18,398 bases of DNA from Chloroflexota bacterium. Lineage in GTDB: Bacteria; Chloroflexota; Dehalococcoidia; SM23-28-2; RBG-16-64-32. The stretch is from NCBI GenBank assembly GCA_005880055.1, contig VBJS01000029.1, positions 1 to 18,398 on the forward strand, in the 5' to 3' direction. The position numbers and the translations under genes were made by a program. Positions 12,505 through 18,398 of this stretch are shown here, piece by piece (position 1 is the stretch's first letter; each line of letters opens with the position of its first letter). A model generated the notes under the pieces. The model searched no databases, was not told the origin of the DNA, and saw only the letters and a list, made by a program, of their open reading frames with translations.

Positions 12505-12864
12505 CTACAGCAAGAGAAGTTTTGCGTCGACGAGCCGTCCGGTTCCGGGATCGACGGCGAGGCGCAACCCTTCCAGAGTGACGACTCCCACCAGAACCCC
12601 CGGATAAGCGTCGCTGATCAGGATGTCTGCGAAGCTTCGTCGGCCGTCGTACTCTACGACGGCGAAGGAGTGATCGACGGTAACTTCACCCGCCGCTGTC
12701 TGGGCGGGGAGCTGTTCGATGACCTCCAGACCAAGCCGATCGGCCAGCTGCCTGGGTACGGTTGTCCATGTCGCGCCTGTATCAACGAGCGCGTTCGGCA
12801 CCTCTACCGGTTCTTCCCGACGGGCCGGGTGCGCAATCCGGATAGTCACCCTCACGTGGCCCAT
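12505..12864 (-). CDS. Retropepsin-like (clan AA) aspartic protease, single-domain
   Basis: A 119-residue protein with the half-site of a dimeric aspartic protease: ALVDTGATWTTVP with catalytic Asp28-Thr-Gly. It also has the hydrophobic flap/dimer strands and the C-terminal 'GVLVGVVTLEGLRLAVDPGTGRLVD', characteristic of the small bacterial/archaeal clan AA family described from AF_0612. No signal peptide or membrane segment is seen, so a cytosolic dimer is expected. ATG start with GGAG four bases upstream. It sits 35 bp after purF and directly before the two acidic paralogues, which makes those proteins candidate substrates or partners, though this is speculative. Confidence 0.87.
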   Translation of the reverse strand: MGHVRVTIRIAHPARREEPVEVPNALVDTGATWTTVPRQLADRLGLEVIEQLPAQTAAGEVTVDHSFAVVEYDGRRSFADILISDAYPGVLVGVVTLEGLRLAVDPGTGRLVDAKLLLL

Positions 12865-12899
12865 TCTACTCCCTGGCGACCCGTGCTTCGTTCCGGGGA

Positions 12900-14345
12900 C
12901 TAGTGGCGGTCCTGCTCCCAGCTCCAGGAAACGCCTACCGGCTCGCGCTTGCCCTTGCGGCCAACGCGCTCGAACACCAGCTTGTCCATTTGGAGCTGGA
13001 CGGGCATCGGGTACTCGCCTGTGAAGCAGGCTGTACAGAAGCTGCTCTTCGGCTGCTCCACGGCGTCCATCAAACCCTCGATCGATAAGTAGGCGAGGCT
13101 ATCAGCGCCGATGTGCTGCCGGATCTCCTCGACGCTCTGCCGGGAAGCGATCAACTCCCACTGTGTGGCCATGTCGATCCCGAAGTGGCAGGGGTGGCGC
13201 ACGGGCGGCGCGCAGATGCGCATGTGCACCTCACGGGCGCCCGCTTTCCGCAGCATCTCCACGACCTTCGGTGTCGTCGTCCCACGGACGATCGAGTCGT
13301 CCACCACCACGAGACGCTTGCCCTCGATAACCTGTTTGAGCGGGTTGAACTTCAGGTAGACGCCCTGGTCGCGCAGACGCTGGTCCGGCTGGATGAATGT
13401 ACGGCCCACGTAGCGGTTCTTGACCAAACCCTCCGCATAGGGAATCCCGGACTCGTGCGAGTAGCCGATGGCGGCGGCGATCGCCGAGTCCGGCACGCCG
13501 ATAACCATGTCGGCCTGAATCATCCGGACGGGGTGCAGCAGTTTGTTTCGCAAAACACTGTCCGGCCGCGCGAAATAGATGTACTCGAAGACGCAGAGCG
13601 CGTCGCGTCGCTTCTCGACGGCCTGCATCGCGTGAAGCCCTTCGGCGTCGATCACCACGGCCTCGCCCGGCTCCACCTCGCGCACGAACTCAGCGCCCAG
13701 GTGGTCCAGCGCGCAGGTCTCCGAGGCGATGATCCAGCCGGAGGCGCCCAGCTTACCGACACAGAGCGGCCGTACGCCGTACGGGTCGCGCATGGCGATC
13801 AGCGAGTCCGGCGTCAGCGCGATCAGGCAATAGGCACCGGCGATAACCTTCATCACGTTGGCGCACCGCTCCAGCCAGCCGGCGCCCGGAGCGGAGGCCA
13901 GCATTCGCGCCACCACTTCCGTATCCGTGGAGCCGATGAAGGAGATGCTTTGGTCTTCCAGGTCGTCGCGAAGGCTTTCGGCGTTGATCAGGTTCCCGTT
14001 GTGACCCAGGGCCAGGGGGCCGTGGTCGCCTTCCACGTACACCGGCTGGGCGTTCTCCTGCTTGCTGGAGCCTGTCGTGGAGTAGCGGGTATGGCCGATC
14101 GCGATATGGCCCGGCAGGTGGCCCAGGTCGTTCTCGTCGAAAACCTGCGAAACGAGGCCCATGCCTGTGCGAATGTGGATCTCGCGGCCGTTCGCCGTAG
14201 CGATACCGGCGCTCTCCTGGCCGCGGTGCTGCAGGGCGTAGATTCCGTAGAACGTGAAGCGGGCCACGTCTTCGTCCGGCGCGTAGACGCCGAAGACGCC
14301 GCACTTCTCGCGCCACGTCTCAGGGCTGAGTCCTCGGCTATGCAA
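12900..14345 (-). CDS. purF: Amidophosphoribosyltransferase
   Basis: Catalyses the first committed step of purine synthesis (PRPP + Gln to phosphoribosylamine). From TTG 14345 the protein is 481 residues with a 14-residue propeptide before nucleophile Cys15 (REKCGVFGVY), the Bacillus-type processed form. The glutaminase domain shows ALQHRGQESAGI, GHTRYST and HNGNL. The PRPP loop reads VVVDDSIVRGTT (about 347-357). Four Cys at about 251, 386, 437 and 440 (the last two in FCTAC) match the ligands of the structural [4Fe-4S] cluster, implying an oxygen-sensitive enzyme. I chose TTG 14345 because GGAG lies about ten bases upstream; TTG 14375 is in frame but has no ribosome site. It heads the purF-purH operon. 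Confidence 0.94.
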   Translation of the reverse strand: MHSRGLSPETWREKCGVFGVYAPDEDVARFTFYGIYALQHRGQESAGIATANGREIHIRTGMGLVSQVFDENDLGHLPGHIAIGHTRYSTTGSSKQENAQPVYVEGDHGPLALGHNGNLINAESLRDDLEDQSISFIGSTDTEVVARMLASAPGAGWLERCANVMKVIAGAYCLIALTPDSLIAMRDPYGVRPLCVGKLGASGWIIASETCALDHLGAEFVREVEPGEAVVIDAEGLHAMQAVEKRRDALCVFEYIYFARPDSVLRNKLLHPVRMIQADMVIGVPDSAIAAAIGYSHESGIPYAEGLVKNRYVGRTFIQPDQRLRDQGVYLKFNPLKQVIEGKRLVVVDDSIVRGTTTPKVVEMLRKAGAREVHMRICAPPVRHPCHFGIDMATQWELIASRQSVEEIRQHIGADSLAYLSIEGLMDAVEQPKSSFCTACFTGEYPMPVQLQMDKLVFERVGRKGKREPVGVSWSWEQDRH

Positions 14346-14420
14346 TACGAGTGTGCTCCAGCGCCTGGACGACAAACAAGGAGCAGTGCATCAAGAGAAT
14401 ACCCTCCGCCTCGGGATGAA

Positions 14421-14429
14421 ATTGTAACA
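14421..14429 (-). promoter_or_regulatory. Extended -10 promoter element of the purF operon
   Basis: On the minus strand TGTTACAAT combines TACAAT with the TGn extension. The -35 region (TTCCAT at 17 bp) is poor, as is usual for extended -10 promoters. The start site would be near 14414, about 70 nt before the purF start. Confidence 0.45.
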
Positions 14430-14507
14430 TGCGGTCGGCAGGCATGGAAATTCCTTCGGGCTCAGAGTGCCCGCTCTGCGCCTTTGGTTGTAGCATAGTC
14501 CTTGCTG

Positions 14508-15503
14508 ATGACAATCCCCCAAGCGCAGCGAGGGCGGCCGGGACCGGCGGACCTCCCGGACGAGCGGCTGACGATCGAGACACGGCGGCTGACAAAGCTT
14601 TATCCCGGTGGGACGCTGGCTGTCGACGCGCTGGACCTTGGCGTGGAGAAGGGGGAATTCTTCGGGCTGCTGGGGCCGAACGGGGCAGGGAAGACGACAA
14701 CAATCGGCATGCTGACAACCCGGGTCGTGCCGACGGGCGGGGAGATGTGGATCGCGGGCATAAACGTCCGCGCGCACCAGCAAGATGTGAAACGCATCAT
14801 CGGGGTAGTGACGCAGTTCAACACGCTGGACAGGCGCCTGACGGCCTGGGAGAACCTGTACCATCACGGACGTTACTTCGGACTGAGCCGGGCCGAGGCG
14901 CGCAAAGAAGCGACTCGTGTATTGGAGCTGGTACGCCTGGAGGAGCGCGGAAAGTCGCTGGTCGACGCGCTTTCGGGCGGCATGCAGCAACGCCTGCTCA
15001 TCGGGAGGGCGCTGGTACACCGGCCGGAGGTGCTGTTCCTGGATGAACCGACGACGGGCATCGACCCGCAGGGACGGCTGGCGTTATGGGACATCCTCCT
15101 GCAATTGCACGCCCAGGGCCAGACGATATTGCTCACCACTCACTATATGGAGGAGGCAGAGAGGCTGTGCCAGCGCGTGGCGATAATGGACAACGGGAAG
15201 ATTCTGGCCATGGGTTCGCCGGACGAGCTCAAGCGGTCGGTTGGCGCGGAGACCATTATCACTCTGCGGGCAGAGCCGGTTACACCGGCGCTCGTTGCGG
15301 CACTCGAGAACGTCTCCGGTGTCCGGTCGGTAGAAGAGGGACCGCGGGGCCTGCAGGTGCTGGCCGGAGCCTCTCGCGGCTTGGTTCCGCAGGTTGCGGA
15401 GGCGGCACTGGCTCAAGATGTTCAGTTGATCGATATCGCGGTCAGCACGCCGACACTGGAGACCGTCTTCATGCGTCTGACTGGAAGGGAGTTGCGGGAA
15501 TGA
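14508..15503 (+). CDS. ABC transporter ATP-binding protein, DrrA-type exporter
   Basis: A 331-residue cytosolic ATPase powering the permease encoded next. It carries Walker A GPNGAGKTT (about 56-64), Q-loop Gln about 103, signature LSGGMQQ (155-161), Walker B VLFLDE (175-180), D-loop, and switch His212 in TTHYMEEAE. A roughly 90-residue C-terminal extension after the core is typical of DrrA/CcmA-like drug or polysaccharide exporters. The ATG was chosen over an in-frame TTG at 14502. Neither has a Shine-Dalgarno, and TAGCAT at 14491-14496 is only 12 bp upstream, so the message may be leaderless. It ends in TGA overlapping the permease ATG (ATGA). Divergent from purF. Confidence 0.93.
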   Translation: MTIPQAQRGRPGPADLPDERLTIETRRLTKLYPGGTLAVDALDLGVEKGEFFGLLGPNGAGKTTTIGMLTTRVVPTGGEMWIAGINVRAHQQDVKRIIGVVTQFNTLDRRLTAWENLYHHGRYFGLSRAEARKEATRVLELVRLEERGKSLVDALSGGMQQRLLIGRALVHRPEVLFLDEPTTGIDPQGRLALWDILLQLHAQGQTILLTTHYMEEAERLCQRVAIMDNGKILAMGSPDELKRSVGAETIITLRAEPVTPALVAALENVSGVRSVEEGPRGLQVLAGASRGLVPQVAEAALAQDVQLIDIAVSTPTLETVFMRLTGRELRE

Positions 15504-16324
15504 CGACGGAAGCAGCAGCATCACCAGGTCTACGGGCGCGGCCGACGCTGCCGATGGGTTTCCTGCAGCCGTTCATGGCCATGATGGAGCGGGACTTCCG
15601 CGTCTTGAAGCGCGACATGGTGCCCTTCATGGTGAGGACGGCGATGCAGCCGTTCCTGTTCGTATTCGTGTTCACGTATGTCCAGCCGAAAATCGGGGCC
15701 GGCGCGCCCGGGTTCCAGGACGTCCTCGTCCCGGGCTTGATCGCGTCCAGCGTCATCTTCCAGGGCATCCAGGCAGTGGCGATACCTCTAGTCATGGAGT
15801 TCAGCCAGACCAGGGAGATAGAGGACCGTGTAATGGCGCCCCTGCCGGTCTGGGGCGTCGCGTTGCAGAAGATGACATTCGCCTTTCTGCAGTCAATGAT
15901 TGTGGTCGCCGTTGTCTTCCCACTGGTTTATATCGTGCCGGTAAATACGCCGAAGCTTCACATCTCGATACTCGCCCTGATAACGGTGATCCCGCTGGGT
16001 GCGTTTCTCTCGGCTGCGATGGGGCTTCTCATCGGCACCGCGGTGAACCCGCGGCAGATCACGCTGGTCTTCGCGCTGATCGTTATGCCACTGACGTTCC
16101 TCGGCGCCGTGTACTATCCCTGGTCGCAGCTTGAGGCGATACGCTGGCTGCAGGTGCTGACGCTGCTGAACCCGCTGGTCTATATGAGCGAGGGCCTGCG
16201 CGGCGCCTTAACCCCCGAGTACGGGCACATGAGCTACTGGGCTGTATACGGAGGGCTAATCTTCTGTTGCGCCGCCTGCACCTGGGGCGGGATCCGGATG
16301 TTTTCCAAGCGGGTGCTCTCCTAA
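15500..16324 (+). CDS. ABC-2 type transporter permease
   Basis: A 274-residue membrane partner of the preceding ATPase, starting at the ATGA overlap (a longer frame upstream merely shadows the ATPase gene). A cytoplasmic N-terminus with an amphipathic MERDFRVLKRD segment leads to about six membrane helices (near 44-61, 75-99, 124-147, 155-178, 188-208 and 250-268). The motif 'MPLTFLGAVYYPWSQL' in helix 5 and 'LNPLVYMSEGLRGAL' after it are classic ABC-2/DrrB features. The substrate is unknown. The stop is only 12 bp from the convergent CoA-binding gene, leaving no room for a separate terminator. Confidence 0.93.
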   Translation: MTTEAAASPGLRARPTLPMGFLQPFMAMMERDFRVLKRDMVPFMVRTAMQPFLFVFVFTYVQPKIGAGAPGFQDVLVPGLIASSVIFQGIQAVAIPLVMEFSQTREIEDRVMAPLPVWGVALQKMTFAFLQSMIVVAVVFPLVYIVPVNTPKLHISILALITVIPLGAFLSAAMGLLIGTAVNPRQITLVFALIVMPLTFLGAVYYPWSQLEAIRWLQVLTLLNPLVYMSEGLRGALTPEYGHMSYWAVYGGLIFCCAACTWGGIRMFSKRVLS

Positions 16325-16336
16325 GGACGGCCCGGC

Positions 16337-16759
16337 TCAGTCAGAGGGGTCTGCTGGCAGTTCGCCGGCTTCGATGAGGTGGCGCAACTCCGTCTTCATG
16401 CAGCGGTCCATCACCACCTCCAACCCCGCCTTGCGGGCGCGGCGGGCCGCTGCCTCGTGAACGATGCCCTGCTGCATCCACACCGCCTTCGCGCCGATCT
16501 TGATCGCCTCGGTGACGACGGCGGGCACGTAGTGTGGGCGGCGGAAGATATCGACGACCTCCACCGGCGCCGGGATTGAGCAAAGGTCCGGGTAGGACTT
16601 CTCTCCCAGCACCTCGGTCTCGGTCGGGTTCACCGGGATGATGCGATAGCCGTGCTGCTTTAGGTACGCGGGCACGTATCCGGCCGGCTTGGCAAGATCG
16701 TCTGACGCGCCGACCACGGCGATTACGCGGTACCTGCGCAGGATTTGTTGGGGCGTCAC
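16337..16759 (-). CDS. CoA-binding-fold protein (YccU/CoA_binding_2 type)
   Basis: A 140-residue soluble Rossmann-like protein. It opens with 'ILRRYRVIAVVGASDDLAKPAGYV', the nucleotide/CoA-binding loop, then IIPVNPTETEVLGEKSYPDL, VVDIFRRP, AVWMQQGIVHEAAARRA and VMDRCMKTE, all hallmark blocks of this family at its usual length. The Cys in MDRC is the conserved family Cys. The precise biochemical role of the family is poorly defined. GTG start overlaps the TGA of the upstream membrane gene (GTGA), showing translational coupling. Confidence 0.92.
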   Translation of the reverse strand: MTPQQILRRYRVIAVVGASDDLAKPAGYVPAYLKQHGYRIIPVNPTETEVLGEKSYPDLCSIPAPVEVVDIFRRPHYVPAVVTEAIKIGAKAVWMQQGIVHEAAARRARKAGLEVVMDRCMKTELRHLIEAGELPADPSD

Positions 16760-17133
16760 GAGATCGCGTCGAGGATGACAGCGACGACCCCGACAAGAAT
16801 TGCACCTGTTACTGCCATGGCGCCGACGGCGTACCAGAGAGGCCCGTTCAGCAACCAGACAACGGCAAATGCGCGTGTCAGTGGCTTAGCCCTGCGACCT
16901 TGGTGTGGCTTAAGGGAGGGACTGAGAACCCTGCGTGCCCGCCTCAAAGCGGAACGGGGGACCCAGACCTCATAGTTGTAGGAACTGAACGGGACATCCG
17001 CCTGCAGGTAGCCCAGTGGGTTGCGATTCTTGACCAGCGAAGGGATTCGCACCGCGCGCAGTGCCGACTGCCACACTTCAGCTTCCGACTGATCCTCGGC
17101 TACCCCGACGAGTGCCATGAAATTCCGTGTCAC
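16756..17133 (-). CDS. Small membrane protein with DUF2007-like N-terminal domain
   Basis: 125 residues from a GTG at 17133; an ATG at 17118 (MALVGVAEDQ) gives 120 residues and fits the domain start better. Residues 7-70 look like a DUF2007-type signal-transducing domain: 'VAEDQSEAEVWQSALRAVRIP', then 'YEVWVPRSALRRARRVL' as the closing strand-helix. A basic linker is followed by hydrophobic segments near 88-118 that probably form one or two membrane helices. The TGA stop overlaps the CoA-binding gene start. Function unknown; the domain call is tentative. Confidence 0.7.
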   Translation of the reverse strand: MTRNFMALVGVAEDQSEAEVWQSALRAVRIPSLVKNRNPLGYLQADVPFSSYNYEVWVPRSALRRARRVLSPSLKPHQGRRAKPLTRAFAVVWLLNGPLWYAVGAMAVTGAILVGVVAVILDAIS

Positions 17134-17163
17134 GGCCGGGTATCGCGGCCTTCGCCGCTATGC

Positions 17164-17382
17164 CTACTCCTCGACTTCTATTATCGCCTGCTCGGGGCAG
17201 TTTTTGATGGCCAGGCGCGCCTTCTCCTCTTCACCGGGCGGCACGCGACCCTCGTTCACCTCGTGCGAGTAGCCGTAGTCGTCCAGTTCGAAGAGGTCCG
17301 GCGCCACTACAAAGCAGCGATTGTGACCCTGGCACTTCTCCTGAATGACTTTGATCTTCATCTTTGTCGACACCTTTTCCAT
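17164..17382 (-). CDS. P450-type ferredoxin with CxxHxxC site
   Basis: A 72-residue electron carrier. Cluster ligands are Cys17, Cys23 and Cys62 (CQGHNRC and NCPEQAI), with His20 replacing the usual second Cys. That is the pattern of actinobacterial/Chloroflexota P450-associated ferredoxins, which often hold a [3Fe-4S] cluster. The body contains 'FVVAPDLFELDDYGYSHE', typical of the family. The first ATG (17382) is given; an internal ATG at 17361 (MKIKVIQEKC) with AAGGTG about nine bases upstream matches the usual family start and may be the real one. It lies about 50 bp after the P450 gene on the same strand and is very likely its donor. Confidence 0.92.
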   Translation of the reverse strand: MEKVSTKMKIKVIQEKCQGHNRCFVVAPDLFELDDYGYSHEVNEGRVPPGEEEKARLAIKNCPEQAIIEVEE

Positions 17383-17431
17383 TGTCCTTACCCCAAGAAA
17401 ACTAGCCGTTAGCTGTTCAACATTAAACGTT

Positions 17432-18398
17432 TTAGCCGGCGAAAATCACCGGCAGGTTGCGCGGGCCGCGCACCTGGCCTCCCGCCCAGGTTACCGCGCT
17501 CGGGTCCTCCAGGCGGAAGTCCGGAATACGCTTCAGCCACTCCTCGATGGATACGCGCATTTCCATCCGCGCCAGGTTGGAACCGGCGCAGCGGTGGATG
17601 CCGACGCCGAAGGCGATGTGCGGGTTGTACTCTCGGTCGAGTACGACCTTGTCCGGGTCCTGGAACTTGGCAGGGTCGCGGTTGGCGGCCGGGAAGTTCA
17701 TCAGGACGCGGTCGTTCTCCTTCATCGGGCAGCCGCGGTACTCGATATCGCGGTTCGTCACGCGGGCCATAGTTACCGGCGAGTAGGCGCGCAGCAGCTC
17801 CTCGACGGCGTTCTGGATGATCTCCGGCCGGTCGATTAGCACCCTGCGGTCGTCGGGGTGCTGCGCCAGGTGCCAGAGCGCGGAGCCGATGCTGCTCCAG
17901 GTGGTATCGATACCAGCGATGACAATGAGGAGGCAGGTGCCGAGGAGGTGGATGTGCGAGACGGGCTCGCCCTCAACCTCTGCCTGCAGCAGCTTGCTGA
18001 TCAGGTCGTCCGTCGGGTTGTTGCGACGGGCCATGATCTGGTTGTTCAGGAAGGTGAGCAGCTCCATGCGGGCGGGGCCGCGCAGCGCAGGATTTGTTAG
18101 CCCCAGCTCCAGGAGGTTGCGCACCCAGCCGGTGAAGGTGTCTGACATGTCGTGCGGAACGCCGAGCATGGAGGCGATGACGCGCGGTGGTATCTGCTGC
18201 GCGTAGTCCACGGCTGCGTCGGCGCGGCCTTTCGCGACGAACTTGTCGATTAGCGAGCGGCACAGCTCGCGCGTCTCGTCCTCATAGAGGGAGACCGCCT
18301 TGATCGAAAAGTGGGGCAGCAGTAGTTTGCGCGCCCAGGTATGTTCGGGTGGGTCAGAGCTGATTGGCGGTGCGCGGACGCCATAGAACTCGCCGGCC
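17432..18398 (-). CDS. Cytochrome P450, N-terminus beyond window edge
   Basis: 321 residues are visible; the frame is open to the window end, with roughly the first 80 residues missing. Visible parts in order: PPISSDPPEHTWARKLLLPHFS (helix B'-C region, with the His-x3-Arg type heme propionate contact), I-helix AGIDTT with the acid/Thr pair for oxygen activation, ExxR in EELLR, and the heme-binding loop FGVGIHRCAG with axial Cys at 17588-17590. It ends RNLPVIFAG, as many soluble bacterial P450s do. It is cytosolic and likely reduced by the adjacent ferredoxin. The substrate cannot be deduced. Confidence 0.95.
   Translation of the reverse strand, partial: AGEFYGVRAPPISSDPPEHTWARKLLLPHFSIKAVSLYEDETRELCRSLIDKFVAKGRADAAVDYAQQIPPRVIASMLGVPHDMSDTFTGWVRNLLELGLTNPALRGPARMELLTFLNNQIMARRNNPTDDLISKLLQAEVEGEPVSHIHLLGTCLLIVIAGIDTTWSSIGSALWHLAQHPDDRRVLIDRPEIIQNAVEELLRAYSPVTMARVTNRDIEYRGCPMKENDRVLMNFPAANRDPAKFQDPDKVVLDREYNPHIAFGVGIHRCAGSNLARMEMRVSIEEWLKRIPDFRLEDPSAVTWAGGQVRGPRNLPVIFAG

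Noticed and set aside
13113..14498. A 461-codon plus-strand ORF.
   Set aside because: Antisense shadow of purF, which has all catalytic motifs.
15086..15499. An N-terminal extension of the ABC permease by 138 codons.
   Set aside because: It lies in another frame of the ATPase gene; the ATGA overlap start gives a normal ABC-2 permease.
1..18398. CRISPR arrays, tRNA or rRNA genes, insertion sequences, riboswitches.
   Set aside because: No regularly spaced direct repeats, no tRNA-like cloverleaf or rRNA segment, no transposase frame and no recognisable riboswitch core were seen on reading both strands; a tRNA-Sec gene in particular was not found here.

Overview
The window is GC-rich bacterial DNA with densely packed genes and many GTG/TTG starts. 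It has a b6-type split cytochrome b operon, a Rieske protein, cupredoxins and interspersed 'CCCTTCGAC...GAACGG' repeats. Together these suggest a Chloroflexota-like (Dehalococcoidia-like) genome, but that is inference from gene style and not a phylogenetic result. UGA serves as an ordinary stop in several genes here, for example those ending at 7746, 15503, 16337 and 16756.

Layout. (1) 1-3378, minus strand: dapA, an aldo/keto reductase and a small PH-like hypothetical protein form a tight operon. pepA (leucyl aminopeptidase, 3' end outside the window) follows with its own promoter. (2) 3571-4005, plus strand: a ferredoxin:thioredoxin reductase catalytic subunit homologue whose frame holds two UGA codons. 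They fall exactly at the two Cys positions that form the active-site disulfide of this family, giving C-P-U and C-I-U. Each UGA is followed by a perfect 7-bp hairpin in the geometry of a bacterial SECIS. I read it as a two-selenocysteine (potentially diselenide) FTR, the main discovery candidate of the window. Its 3' end is followed by a tandem, partly decayed copy of its C-terminal region. (3) 4476-4751, minus: two tandem desulforedoxin-type mini-proteins, convergent with the FTR. (4) 4872-9706, minus: a respiratory operon in the order one-helix protein, cytochrome b6-like, subunit IV-like, Rieske protein, a cytochrome c / beta-repeat / cupredoxin fusion, and a cupredoxin lipoprotein, driven by a good sigma70-type promoter at 9757-9785. 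(5) 9980-14345, minus: a purine operon, purF ... purH, with three poorly known genes between (a retropepsin-like aspartic protease and two acidic paralogues with a CPLCxGH motif). (6) 14508-16324, plus: a DrrA/DrrB-type ABC exporter pair. (7) 16337-18398, minus: a CoA-binding-fold protein, a small membrane protein, a P450-type ferredoxin and a cytochrome P450 that runs off the window.

How the genes fit together: the respiratory operon supplies a quinol-oxidising bc/b6f-type complex with its own heme c and copper electron acceptors. The ferredoxin is the obvious electron donor for the P450. The Sec-FTR and the desulforedoxins are small Fe-S or rubredoxin-type thiol/redox proteins whose partners (FTR variable subunit, thioredoxin, selABCD) are not in this window.
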